From JBDWFY01 sp965275915 (lineage in GTDB: Bacteria > Pseudomonadota > Alphaproteobacteria > Rhizobiales > Stappiaceae): a DNA stretch of 64,000 nucleotides. Made by a program: the position numbers and the translations under genes. The notes beneath the pieces were generated by a model. That model did no database searches and was not told the origin of the DNA. It was given only the letters and a program-made list of their open reading frames with translations. This document shows positions 27,458 to 36,605 of this stretch, in pieces. The stretch is from the NCBI GenBank assembly GCA_965275915.1, contig CBDHYI010000008.1, positions 1,364,001 to 1,428,000 on the forward strand. The letters are read 5' to 3'. Positions within the stretch are counted from its first letter, which is position 1, and every line of letters starts with the position of its first letter.

Positions 27458-27727
27458 ATGAGATATATTACAACACCGAGGCTACTTCTGCCACCGGTCT
27501 GGGCCTTTGCCGGACGAGCAGACGCTGAAAGGTGGGCCGCATCCTTCGCACCGCCCATGCAAGCGATCTACGAAACAACCGCGCCATATATGACTCCGCC
27601 CCCGGATCTTCGCCACGTCATGTGTCAACAAACGCGAAACCTGGCGGTCACGGTGCGGATCAGCCGCGACATCACCCTGACACATGCTCGGCCAGCAGAT
27701 TTGAATCTGCAGAAACTGCAATCCTGA
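27458..27727 (+). CDS. Doubtful small ORF, 89 residues
   Basis: An open frame from ATG 27458 preceded by GGAAAGAAAG. It encodes a protein without recognised motifs, signal peptide or membrane segment. It lies in the 457-bp gap between the TetR and SH3 genes and would be divergent from the TetR gene, an arrangement often seen for a regulator and its target. Composition is plausible but nothing else supports it. Confidence 0.25.
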   Translation: MRYITTPRLLLPPVWAFAGRADAERWAASFAPPMQAIYETTAPYMTPPPDLRHVMCQQTRNLAVTVRISRDITLTHARPADLNLQKLQS

Positions 27728-27819
27728 CGCAGAAGCGGAGTGCCGCCGCAGCCGCCTGGGCAAAGGTCGGCGGTGGTCCGGTTCTGTGCGTCTTTCAATC
27801 ATTTCTTGGAGTTATTGCC

Positions 27820-28497
27820 ATGAATACGAAACATCTCCTGCCGTCAGTGTTGGCTGTCGTTTTTCTTGCGGCGCTGATCATGTCTGCTGAAGCCGCCAGT
27901 CCGGCATCGGCTACGACCGATCTCAACCTTCGGGCGGGGCCTTCTACCAGTTACCCGGTGGTCACTGTCGTTCCGCAGTCTGCCAGCGTGCAAATGTATG
28001 GCTGCAATGCAGATACGACCTGGTGCGATATTGCATATGGCCAGTACCGGGGCTGGGCATCTGCAAACTACCTTGCGATATCCCAGGCGGGCCAACCGGT
28101 GGCTGTGACACCGGCCGTGGTGGCGACAGTGGGAATTGCGACGACAGCCTATAGCCGGGCGTATTGGGATACTTACTACGAGACCTATCCCTGGTACGGG
28201 CAATGGAATGTCTACTACGCTCCCCCGGCTGCAAATGGCGGCAATGGCGGTGTAGCCGGTTGTGCCGGCAATTCATGTGCCGGAACGCAAAAAGCAACCG
28301 GTGCCCAGGGTGGAACAGCCCGGCGAAGCGGTGCGTGCGTAAATGGAACCTGCGGTGGACGAAAAACCGTGACAACACCCGGCGGTAACACCGCCAGCAA
28401 AACGGTGACCTGCAGCCGAGGCGATCCGAACTGTAACGTGACGGGCACGGGACCGAGGGGAAACACGGCAACGCGTCAGCGCGGCTGGAGACGGTGA
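27820..28497 (+). CDS. Secreted protein with bacterial SH3 domain and Gly/Asn/Thr-rich tail
   Basis: A 225-residue protein from ATG 27820 (GGAG at 27808-27811). A signal peptide ends about residue 25 (SAEAASPAS). An SH3b domain follows (TTDLNLRAGPSTSYPVVTVVP...WCDIAYGQYRGWASANYL, residues 33-86). The middle is Tyr/Trp-rich and the tail is low-complexity with regularly spaced cysteines (CAGNSCAG, CVNGTCGG, CSRGDPNC). SH3b proteins of this sort bind the cell envelope. The cysteine pairs could form disulfides in the periplasm. No enzymatic domain is visible. Confidence 0.8.
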   Translation: MNTKHLLPSVLAVVFLAALIMSAEAASPASATTDLNLRAGPSTSYPVVTVVPQSASVQMYGCNADTTWCDIAYGQYRGWASANYLAISQAGQPVAVTPAVVATVGIATTAYSRAYWDTYYETYPWYGQWNVYYAPPAANGGNGGVAGCAGNSCAGTQKATGAQGGTARRSGACVNGTCGGRKTVTTPGGNTASKTVTCSRGDPNCNVTGTGPRGNTATRQRGWRR

Positions 28498-29009
28498 GTT
28501 TCTCAGGAACCGAACGCAATAGAAACGGGCTCTGTTCAGTCAAGGGTCCGTTTCATCCGCCGCAAAGCGCGGAGATGCGGCAATTGCAGTTCTTATCCCC
28601 TTGTCAGGCTTCCAACACGTCCAGTCTTGTATAACCCGGGCTTCGGCATCCATTGGTTCATTGGAAATGACAAGATCGCCATCGGCATCACGGTGCCGCC
28701 TGGACACAGAACGGGCCTTGACAGAGTCCCGGACCTTCGCTTCCCGGTCCGTTCAGACAGACCGTGTCACTTACGAAATGATCGGACGTGCCGGCAAGCT
28801 TCTGTCCACTTCAGAAAATGCGGTTGGCCACGTGTTCCCGACTGACGCGGTCAGAACGGACGAGTTCAATGCGATAAAGGCCCGTGTATTATGCGGGCGC
28901 CGTGCAGCAGCTACAGAGTTTCGGAGTTTTGGAGGTGCCGCCGGGCTGCGAAGATCCGCGTTCGAAGCGTCTCGAAACAGCCCGCATCGCCAAAACGCAC
29001 CGAACCATC
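28498..29009. other. Intergenic region, no gene supported
   Basis: A 512-bp stretch between two convergent secreted-protein genes. Several open frames exist on both strands but none has a ribosome site plus family-like sequence. No RNA gene, repeat or strong terminator was recognised. Confidence 0.5.
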
Positions 29010-29504
29010 TCAAGGATGCGAATTAAGCAGTATCTTCATGTTTTCGTATATTGTGCTGTCGCTGTCGATCACGACATATGGCTGCCCAAACTCTGTTGGG
29101 GTACTCCCCTCCAACAGAACAAATTCATATGTAACCGTGCCGTCCGAAAACTCGGGTTTCATCAACTCGACGACGACCGATTTCATGGCGCCATCCACTT
29201 CACCAATGACGACAGCATTGGGCGGATCGGCAGCAAAGCTATCCGGACCCTCAGCCCACAATTTCGCGAAGGTCTGGTTCGAAATCACCGCGGCCACTCG
29301 CTTTGGGCGGTCCGAAAAGATAATGAGCTTGTTGTCCAGTCCATTGAGCGTCATGTGATTGTCCGAAAACTCTACGGATTCCGCATTTTGCACAAAGAGG
29401 TAGCTGTCAGGGACATCCTTGTCTTCGGCCGTGGCAATTGACGCGACCAGGCTGAACGCAAAAGCCGTTGCCAGGCCAAGGCAGCTCTTTGTTGGACTGT
29501 TCAT
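29010..29504 (-). CDS. Conserved periplasmic protein of unknown function
   Basis: A 164-residue protein from ATG 29504, preceded by ACGGAGAGAG. It has a signal peptide (residues about 1-26, cut after ATA). The mature part contains FVQNAESVEFSDNHMTL, IFSDRPKRVA and DSFAADPPNAVV, then VTYEFVLLEG; I associate this block order with a family of secreted proteins of unknown role but know no assigned function. A 272-bp gap without genes separates it from the hydroxylase gene at 29777. Confidence 0.7.
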   Translation of the reverse strand: MNSPTKSCLGLATAFAFSLVASIATAEDKDVPDSYLFVQNAESVEFSDNHMTLNGLDNKLIIFSDRPKRVAAVISNQTFAKLWAEGPDSFAADPPNAVVIGEVDGAMKSVVVELMKPEFSDGTVTYEFVLLEGSTPTEFGQPYVVIDSDSTIYENMKILLNSHP

Positions 29505-29776
29505 CTCTCTCTCCGTCAGATTATTCCCGCCAACGTTCCGCCGCTGCCGATCAGAAATCACAGCGAAACCCGTTCCGGCACACTCATGAAATGACTACCG
29601 CTCAATTATACGGCGCGAACGTTCATCCCGCTAAAATATACGCGAATCTTACTTCAGCCAATCACTCAATCCTTGGCGTGGTGTCTCAATTTTATAGGCT
29701 TAAAGTCTCACTCGGCATCGCTCTCAAACTGTCCATGGCGGCCATTGGGCTGGTGATGCGAACAGTTCCGCCCGCT

Positions 29777-30757
29777 TCATTTGCCCATGATCCTGCGGCG
29801 GCGTTCCTGCATGCGTTCATTGGAGGTAACGGTGCCGTCATGGAACGTGCCCATCCACTTGTCCCAGGGAATCTCCAGGCTGCCGTAATTGCACTCAAAA
29901 TAGCGGTGATGCATCTGATGGTGGAACGTACCAAGGCTCAGGCGGTTTTTGTCATTGATCAAAAGCCCCTGAAAGCCTGCATGCGTGGTGATGGCGGTCA
30001 GGAAGTAATATTGCAGGTGAAACAGGATGTGGACCGGATTTGCCCCCACCAGAAGATGAACGAAGACCGAGGCGAGAAAAATCATCTGCTCGACAGGGTG
30101 CTGGGCCATGCCCGACCAGGGCCCGACATTGATATTGCGGTGATGCAGATAGTGCACATGCCTGTAGAGAAAGGGGATGTGGATCAGCCTGTGGATGCAG
30201 TAGAAATAAAAACTCTCCCACACAGGGATCAGCAGAAAGATCGCGACGAACCAGACCGGGTTTGCCGCCCAGGTGATCATCGGCATATGGCCGTTGGCCA
30301 GCGCCCAGAAAAGGATGGCCTCATAGGCCGTCCAGATGAGCACGCCGGTTCCCAGTGTCCAGAACATGTTGTCGCGCACCTGGCCGCCAAGAGTGAATTG
30401 CCGGCCTTTCACCATGAGCGGACGGGGGTCGTATTTCAGCTTCTTACCCTGCGCCGAGAAGGTGTAGAACCAGAGATGCAGGCCGCCTGCAATCGCCAGG
30501 GTCAGCAGCAAATTCCGCACATACATCTCGGCAATCCAGCCGAACTGAAATGTCTTCGTTTCCTCAAGCGGCGGCTGGAACCAGTGGTAACTGGCAAATG
30601 CGATCCCGACGATGATCAGCTTTTCGGAAATCAGGAACCATGAATTCCAGACCCATTTGACCATCTCGACCGGGTTCGGCGGCCAGATGAAGAAGGGCGA
30701 AACCTTGAGCGGCAGGTCCGGGAGGTGGTTCCAGCCCTTGAGCTGAGTGTCGGACAT
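29777..30757 (-). CDS. Fatty acid hydroxylase/sterol desaturase family membrane di-iron enzyme
   Basis: A 326-residue integral membrane protein with the histidine boxes of the family: HRLIH, HYLHHRN and FHHQMHH, which together bind a di-iron centre. Several hydrophobic helices surround them. ATG 30757 (MSDTQLKG) follows AGGAGAGG. It is divergent from the LysR gene at 30859 with a 101-bp gap, so it is that regulator's most likely target. Substrate class is a lipid, sterol or carotenoid-like molecule; it cannot be narrowed. Confidence 0.87.
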   Translation of the reverse strand: MSDTQLKGWNHLPDLPLKVSPFFIWPPNPVEMVKWVWNSWFLISEKLIIVGIAFASYHWFQPPLEETKTFQFGWIAEMYVRNLLLTLAIAGGLHLWFYTFSAQGKKLKYDPRPLMVKGRQFTLGGQVRDNMFWTLGTGVLIWTAYEAILFWALANGHMPMITWAANPVWFVAIFLLIPVWESFYFYCIHRLIHIPFLYRHVHYLHHRNINVGPWSGMAQHPVEQMIFLASVFVHLLVGANPVHILFHLQYYFLTAITTHAGFQGLLINDKNRLSLGTFHHQMHHRYFECNYGSLEIPWDKWMGTFHDGTVTSNERMQERRRRIMGK

Positions 30758-30858
30758 CGTCCTCTCCTGTGTGCGGCAGTCTTTGCCAGTTTGACACAAG
30801 GCCCCTCCGATGAAAAACTGAATGAAGTGATGAACTACCTCGGAAAATCAGAGGAAAT

Positions 30859-31782
30859 ATGACTGTCTCGATCAGATCGATGCGCTACTTTGTGACGGCG
30901 TTGACCCATGGCAGCATTTCGCGCGCGGCGACCGATTTGAACGTCGCGGCGTCGGCTGTGGCTGCCGGAATCGATCAGGTCGAGGCACAGTTTCAGCTCA
31001 AACTGGTCAACCGCCGCCGGTCCCGCGGGATAACGCCCACGGCCGGCGGTAAAGTCCTGCTTCGGAAATTCGCCAATCTGCTTGAAGAGTATGAGGCGGT
31101 GCTCGCCGGGGGCGCGGATCTGAAGCAGGCGCTCAAGGGAGAGCTGCGCATTGGTTATTATGCGCCCGTGGCACCTGCTTTCCTGCCCGCAATCCTGTCG
31201 GGCTTTGTCGGGCCGGATGCAAAGATTACGTTTTACCTTGAGGAATGCGACAATGACCGCGCACAGTCGGGATTGCTGGCCGGCGACTTTGACGCAATCC
31301 TGTTTGTCTCCGATGTCGCTCTGCCGCAGATTGAGTTCGACGTCCTGATCGAAGCGCCCGCTTACTGCCTGACCGCGGCGGATCATCCGCTGGCGGGCAA
31401 AACTACGGTGCGGCTGAAAGACCTGGCGCGCGAATCGATCATTGTTCTGAACCGTCCGATCGCTGTCGATTACTATCGGAAGCTGTTTGCCGATGCCCGG
31501 CAGGCGCCCAGGGTCATTGCCCATGCCAACGCCGCTGAAACGGTGCGCAGTTTCGTCGGCGCCGGTCATGGCTGCGCGGTTCTGAACATGCTGCCGGTGA
31601 CCGATATCAGCTACGCCGGCGACCGTCTTGCGGCTGTGCCGATCAGCGACCCGTTGCCGCCACTATCCCTGGCCGTCGGGTACGGCAAATCCAATCCGCG
31701 CCGCATTGTCAGCCATTTTGTCGAAAAGTGCCGGGCCTATTTCCAGGGGGGCAGGGGACAACAGCACACTGTCAGATCTTAG
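30859..31782 (+). CDS. LysR-family transcriptional regulator
   Basis: A 307-residue LTTR. The helix-turn-helix is SISRAATDLNVAASAVAAGIDQVEAQF (residues about 17-43), somewhat degenerate at its turn but with the usual PTAGGKVLL continuation. The effector domain ends with a PLPPLSLAVGY segment. It faces the membrane hydroxylase gene and lies 250 bp upstream of the TAXI-TRAP genes, either of which it could control. No LTTR box (T-N11-A) was assigned with confidence. Confidence 0.87.
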   Translation: MTVSIRSMRYFVTALTHGSISRAATDLNVAASAVAAGIDQVEAQFQLKLVNRRRSRGITPTAGGKVLLRKFANLLEEYEAVLAGGADLKQALKGELRIGYYAPVAPAFLPAILSGFVGPDAKITFYLEECDNDRAQSGLLAGDFDAILFVSDVALPQIEFDVLIEAPAYCLTAADHPLAGKTTVRLKDLARESIIVLNRPIAVDYYRKLFADARQAPRVIAHANAAETVRSFVGAGHGCAVLNMLPVTDISYAGDRLAAVPISDPLPPLSLAVGYGKSNPRRIVSHFVEKCRAYFQGGRGQQHTVRS

Positions 31783-32032
31783 GCTGTCTCTTTTCTGCCG
31801 GCGTCGGCGAGGCAATCGGGAAAAAAGACCGGATTGCGCAGACTGACGGCCACTTCGCGCAAAGTTGAACGAAATCAGAAATATTACTGCCGTTTCATAT
31901 TGATTCTGACAGTCTCTGCCCGATGTATCTCCTTACAAAATCCAAAATTCGCAGGAAATGTGAGTGGAATTGGGGCATTTACCCTGACTTTGAAAAGACA
32001 CTGTGTGCACTATTCATGGGTGGAGGACATCA

Positions 32033-33049
32033 ATGACTTTAAGAGGGACAGCAGGATTTTTGAACTTTTTCGCAACGAAAACGCCGGCGGTACTTGCCGC
32101 GGCGCTGACGTTGAGTTTCGCAGCTCCGCCTGCTCTGGCAGAGGACCGCAGCAACTGGCCAACGAGCTTCTCGGTCGGCACTGCGAGCCAGGGCGGCACA
32201 TATTTCGTTTATGGGTCGGGCTGGACGAACCTAGTTTCTGAAAGCCTCGGTATCCCGGGCGGCGCGGAAGTCACAGCCGGACCGGTTCAAAACGCTGCTC
32301 TGGTGCAGACGGGGGATCTCGAACTCGGCATGGTCACGATGGGACCGGCCTTTGATGCAATCAACGGCGAAAGCGCTCTGGCGCCGGGCCTGAAACACGA
32401 CAAGATCCGGGCGATCTTCCCGATGTATAAAACGGCGTTCCACGTGATGACGCTGAAAAACTCCGGTATTGAGAGCATTGACGATATTCCCGATGGCGCG
32501 ACCGTCGGTTTCGGCCCTGTCGGCGGCACGCCGGGCACATACTGGCCGCGGTTTTTCGAAACCTTCGGCAAGTCCGTTGAGGCCCGCCATGGCGGTGCGG
32601 CCGACCTTGCTGGTCAGCTCCAGGATGGCCTGATCGATGTCTATACATGGGCGGCCGGTATGCCGTTCCCGGCCTTCTCTCAGGTCGAAGCCCAGACGGA
32701 TGTCAACTTTTTCGGGATGACCGAGGAGCAGGCAAAACAGATTGCGGCAGAACATCCGGTTTCGCTCTTCACCATCCCCGCGGACACCTATCCGTCGCAG
32801 ACGGAAGATCATGCAAGCGTATCGATGTGGAACTTTGCCATTGCGCGCGCGGATCTGCCCGAAGACTTTGTCTATGCCGTTGTGGACACCGTCATGAGCA
32901 ACAATCCGAAAATGCTCGACATTCACAAAGCTGCGGTTGAGACGCTTCCGGCGAACTATGACAAGAACCAGTTCATCCCCTGGCATCCCGGCGCCGTCCG
33001 CTGGTTTGAGGAAAACGGGTTTGAGATCGATCCGGAGCTGAAGGGCTAG
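32033..33049 (+). CDS. TAXI-family TRAP solute-binding protein
   Basis: A 338-residue periplasmic receptor of a TRAP-associated extracytoplasmic immunogenic (TAXI) system. ATG 32033 follows TGGAGGACATCA. The signal peptide ends at ALA-EDRSN (about residue 36). Family features are SVGTASQGGTYFVYGSGW and VGFGPVGGTPGTYWPRFF. TAXI receptors serve fused-permease TRAP systems, and such a permease follows 92 bp downstream. Ligands of the family include glutamate and dicarboxylates; the substrate here is unknown. Confidence 0.88.
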   Translation: MTLRGTAGFLNFFATKTPAVLAAALTLSFAAPPALAEDRSNWPTSFSVGTASQGGTYFVYGSGWTNLVSESLGIPGGAEVTAGPVQNAALVQTGDLELGMVTMGPAFDAINGESALAPGLKHDKIRAIFPMYKTAFHVMTLKNSGIESIDDIPDGATVGFGPVGGTPGTYWPRFFETFGKSVEARHGGAADLAGQLQDGLIDVYTWAAGMPFPAFSQVEAQTDVNFFGMTEEQAKQIAAEHPVSLFTIPADTYPSQTEDHASVSMWNFAIARADLPEDFVYAVVDTVMSNNPKMLDIHKAAVETLPANYDKNQFIPWHPGAVRWFEENGFEIDPELKG

Positions 33050-33080
33050 GAACAACAGGATCCCGACGCATCGCGCCGTG

Positions 33081-33110
33081 CCCCGGAGCCGCCTGCAAAA
33101 CGGCTCGGGG
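33081..33110 (+). terminator. Intercistronic hairpin between TAXI receptor and permease genes
   Basis: CCCCG-G-AGCCG (33081-33091) pairs with CGGCT-CGGGG (33101-33110), ten pairs with one bulged G and a nine-base loop. A run GTGTTTT follows about ten bases later. It probably reduces read-through so that receptor exceeds permease. Confidence 0.55.
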
Positions 33111-33141
33111 ATCATCTGTGTTTTACTGAGACCAACGTGCC

Positions 33142-35286
33142 ATGTCCGAGCCGACCGAGCCCATCTCCGCCAATGTCGACAGTATCCGCGGCAGCCGCCT
33201 AAAAGGCTGGCAGGGGAAAGCGTTCGGCCTCCTGTGTGTTTTATATGCGGCCTGGCATCTCTACAGTCTGAACATTGCGCCGCTTGAGACGTGGCTGTTC
33301 CGCATTCTGCACATTTCCGGAGCGCTTGTTCTGGGTTTCGGCTTGACCGGCGTTTTTATGGCAGGGACCGACAGGCGGCGGCGCAACGACAGGCTGGAGC
33401 GGATAATCGCCGTTATTGCCGGGATTCCGGTTGTTTTTGCCCTCGCGCTGACCGCTTACGGCCTCAACCAGTACTGGACCACCGGAGCGATCGAGAATCC
33501 CGACACGACGTATGCCTATTTCGGGGTGGCGCTCGCCGTTGGAACGATGCTTGCCATCGTCGCCGGCTGGTTTGTGCGCGGCAGGGACGGGTATGTCTCC
33601 GCGATCGACTGGGTACTTGTGCTGGCAAGCCTCGCATCAACCGGCTTTATCGTCATGAGCCTTGATGCGCTGAACTTACGGCTGCGCGCCGGAACGCCCT
33701 TTGCGGATCCGCAAAACGCCTGGGCCGCGTTTGTGGCGGTGGCGCTCATGCTCGAACTCACCCGCCGCGTGGCGGGCAGTGCGCTTGTGGTGATCGCGAC
33801 GGTGTTTGTGGCGTACAGTTTTCTGGGCCCCTGGCTTCCGGGGTTCCTGGAACATCGCGGCTATGATGCCAAGCGTTTCTTCAGCTATCTTTTCACCGAC
33901 AACGGCATCCTCGGTCCGACAACCGCGGTGTCTTCAACCTATATCATCCTCTTCATCATTTTTGCCGCCTTCCTGCAAAGTTCGAAAGTCGGCGATTACT
34001 TCGTAAATCTTGCGTTCGCCACCGCGGGCCGCGCACGGGGCGGACCCGCAAAAGTCGCGGTGTTCGCGTCCGGTCTCATGGGCATGATCAACGGCACCTC
34101 GGCAGGCAATGTGGTGTCGACCGGCGCGCTGACGATCCCGCTGATGAAACGGGTCGGTTACCGGCCGCAATCGGCCGGCGCGATTGAGGCGGCGGCTTCC
34201 ACCGGCGGGCAGATCATGCCGCCGATCATGGGCGCGGGCGCGTTCATCATGGCGGAGATCACCGGTATTCCTTACACCGAACTCGTCATTGCTGCGCTGA
34301 TCCCGGCGGCTCTTTACTTCATCTCGATCTATTTCATGGTCGACTTTGAGGCGCGCCGTCTGAAAATGCGCGGCATGACGGAAGACGAGGTGCCGAAATT
34401 CCGAAAGCTGGCAAAACAGGCATTCCTCTTTCTGCCGATTCTGATGTTGATCGGCTCGCTCTTTCTCGGCTATTCGGTGATCCGGGCAGGCACGCTCGCC
34501 ATTGCATCCGCGGCGGTGGTGAGCTGGCTGACGCCGTACCGGATGGGAGTTCGTCAGATCGTCGAAGCACTGCGCAACGGATCGCAGATGTCGATCCAGA
34601 TCATCAGCGTGTGCGCGACGGCCGGTATCATTGTCGGCGTTATTTCACTCACCGGTGTGGGCGCCCGGTTTTCTTCGCTTTTGTTCGAGCTTGCCGAAAC
34701 GAGCAAATTGCTGGCGCTCATCTTTTCGATGATGATCTCGATCATTCTGGGTATGGGCATGCCCACGACAGCGGCCTACGCCGTTGCCGCATCCGTTGTT
34801 GCGCCGGGCCTTATCGAACTTGGCATCGAACCGCTGATTGCGCATTTCTTTGTGTTCTATTTCGCAGTGGTCTCGGCGATCACGCCGCCGGTGGCGCTGG
34901 CCGCTTATGCGGGTGCGGCAATTGCCGGGGCAGAACCGATGCGAACGTCCGCAACGGCCTTCCGTGTCGGACTTGCAGCCTTCATTGTGCCTTACATGTT
35001 CTTCTACAGCCCGGGTCTTTTGATGGAGGCCGGCTGGCCTGAGATCATCCGCAACGCGATGACCGCAATCATCGGCGTCTATTTCCTGTCCGGCGCGGTG
35101 CAGGGCTATCTGATGGGCCCGCTCGCACCGGCTTGGCGCGTTCTTCTCCTGGGGGCCGCGCTCTGCATGATCTCAGGCGACTGGCGCACCGATCTGATCG
35201 GCATCGTTGTCGGCGCCGGTCTGTGGATGAAATCGCGTGAGAACGGCCGAACCGTCGCAAAAGCGACTTCGGGCGCCGGCGAGTAG
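33142..35286 (+). CDS. TRAP transporter fused permease (4TM-12TM)
   Basis: A 714-residue protein joining the small and large TRAP membrane subunits. The first about 200 residues carry the DctQ-like helices; the rest is DctM-like with SGLMGMINGTSAGNVVSTGALTIPLMK, AAASTGGQIMPPIMGAGAF and GMGMPTTAAYAV motifs. It works with the TAXI receptor encoded upstream. The gene converges on the LuxP-like operon; a hairpin lies in the 114-bp gap. Confidence 0.92.
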   Translation: MSEPTEPISANVDSIRGSRLKGWQGKAFGLLCVLYAAWHLYSLNIAPLETWLFRILHISGALVLGFGLTGVFMAGTDRRRRNDRLERIIAVIAGIPVVFALALTAYGLNQYWTTGAIENPDTTYAYFGVALAVGTMLAIVAGWFVRGRDGYVSAIDWVLVLASLASTGFIVMSLDALNLRLRAGTPFADPQNAWAAFVAVALMLELTRRVAGSALVVIATVFVAYSFLGPWLPGFLEHRGYDAKRFFSYLFTDNGILGPTTAVSSTYIILFIIFAAFLQSSKVGDYFVNLAFATAGRARGGPAKVAVFASGLMGMINGTSAGNVVSTGALTIPLMKRVGYRPQSAGAIEAAASTGGQIMPPIMGAGAFIMAEITGIPYTELVIAALIPAALYFISIYFMVDFEARRLKMRGMTEDEVPKFRKLAKQAFLFLPILMLIGSLFLGYSVIRAGTLAIASAAVVSWLTPYRMGVRQIVEALRNGSQMSIQIISVCATAGIIVGVISLTGVGARFSSLLFELAETSKLLALIFSMMISIILGMGMPTTAAYAVAASVVAPGLIELGIEPLIAHFFVFYFAVVSAITPPVALAAYAGAAIAGAEPMRTSATAFRVGLAAFIVPYMFFYSPGLLMEAGWPEIIRNAMTAIIGVYFLSGAVQGYLMGPLAPAWRVLLLGAALCMISGDWRTDLIGIVVGAGLWMKSRENGRTVAKATSGAGE

Positions 35287-35355
35287 GTGTTTTGCCGCCG
35301 GTCGGAAACAGAAGGTTTTTCGTGTATATCCTCCCCACTGAAGCCGCACGAAAAG

Positions 35356-35376
35356 AGGCGCCCGGGAAGGGCGCCT
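35356..35376 (-). terminator. Terminator between convergent operons
   Basis: AGGCGCCC (35356-35363) and GGGCGCCT (35369-35376) form a perfect 8-bp stem with a GGGAA loop. Read on the minus strand it is followed by CTTTTC, so it best serves the leftward operon that ends at 35401. Confidence 0.7.
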
Positions 35377-35400
35377 GAGTTGGTTTGGGAGGGACTGCGC

Positions 35401-36546
35401 TTAGCGGCTCAGTGCGCCCACGCCTGAGAAACGGAAGGCTTCTTTTTCCAGATTGTCGATTTCTTCGTTGCTCATCTGATCGTGGGCCACGGTGATGCGG
35501 CCGAGGAACACCAGCGGCAATTCGCCCGCGCGGCTTTCCAGATGGGCCTTGATGGCTTCGGCGGTTGCCGCGCCCACATCATCACCCATCCGCATAGGTG
35601 TCGCGTCGAGTTCGCCGTTGCGGATGGCCTCCAGCTCAAGCCCGGTGCCACCCCAGCCGGTCGAAAAGATTTCCTTTTCCTTACCGACCGCTTTCTGGGC
35701 TTCCACCGATCCCATGGACATGGCGGTATTGGCGTTATGAATCACCTTGGCTTCGGGGTAGCTTTGCAGAATGAGCTGCGTGCCTTCAAAACCGCCTTCC
35801 TGCTGATACTCGCCATAATGTTCATAAACAGCGTTCCAGTTGCCCTTTTCGGCAACGCAGTCTTTGAAGTCGCCCGAGCGCTGATTGTCCGTAATGCCGG
35901 GAATGCCCCGATTCATGGCGTAAGTGACATCCTTGCCGAGGCGCTCGACCATATAGTCACAGATTTTCAGCGCGCCGTAGGCCGATGAGAAATCGAACCA
36001 GGTGGCGGGCTGTTTCTCGAAGTATTTCAAAGGCGTATGGAAGGCCCAGACGAACGTGGTCAGATTCTCGTTCTTGGCGAGCTTTTCAATATTGTCGCCC
36101 TGGATAGCCAACTCGGACGGGCCGAAAATGACAAAGTCATAAATGTCCGAATCCTGATCGACCTGCGAGGCGTAGGTCGATTGCAGGGAATGCTCGATCT
36201 GACGGCTGGCAAATTCCGTTGTCTCGAACGGGATTTTCAGCTCTTCCAGACGTTTCGTCAGCGCCAGATAGTTACGCGCCCAGAAATCCGATGTGTCCGC
36301 CGACGGGTAGATCAGTGCGATCTGCAATGGTTTTTCCAGCGTTCCGGTAAAGGGTTTTGCGGCTTCCGCTGTGGCATTCTGCAAAGCTTCCAGCGCACCG
36401 TCTTGGTTGACTTCGCCCGGCAGCCAGTGATCGCGGTCGGCGATACCCGGAAGTTCCTTCAGGGGCAATGTGTTCTGGGCGAGGGCGGGGCCGGAAAGAG
36501 CGATAGCCGCCGTTACCAGAAGTGCTGATTTCAATGTCATCCTCAT
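35401..36546 (-). CDS. LuxP-like periplasmic binding protein of a sugar-type ABC importer
   Basis: A 381-residue exported protein (signal peptide to about residue 23, ALA-QN). From memory of Vibrio LuxP it follows that autoinducer-2 receptor through most of its length: IALIYPSADTSDFW matches the LuxP pocket strand (Ser86 and Trp89 in place of LuxP Ser79 and Trp82), an Arg lies in the NQRSGDF segment, and GWGG (Trp298) and MRMGDD (Arg319) match LuxP Trp289 and Arg310. LuxP Gln77 is Asp here. No LuxQ kinase is adjacent; instead a permease and ATPase follow, so it is a transport receptor. Ligand could be AI-2 or a related furanose/sugar. Confidence 0.75.
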   Translation of the reverse strand: MRMTLKSALLVTAAIALSGPALAQNTLPLKELPGIADRDHWLPGEVNQDGALEALQNATAEAAKPFTGTLEKPLQIALIYPSADTSDFWARNYLALTKRLEELKIPFETTEFASRQIEHSLQSTYASQVDQDSDIYDFVIFGPSELAIQGDNIEKLAKNENLTTFVWAFHTPLKYFEKQPATWFDFSSAYGALKICDYMVERLGKDVTYAMNRGIPGITDNQRSGDFKDCVAEKGNWNAVYEHYGEYQQEGGFEGTQLILQSYPEAKVIHNANTAMSMGSVEAQKAVGKEKEIFSTGWGGTGLELEAIRNGELDATPMRMGDDVGAATAEAIKAHLESRAGELPLVFLGRITVAHDQMSNEEIDNLEKEAFRFSGVGALSR

Positions 36547-36605
36547 ATTCTCCTCCCTATGAGTTTTCAGATGCGTGTGGTTGCAAGAGACCGTTTGAAG
36601 GTGGT

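Noticed and set aside
28601..29026. 141-codon open frame in the gap between two secreted-protein genes
   Set aside because: No ribosome site and arginine/serine-rich shadow-like composition; it also runs into the end of the gene at 29010.
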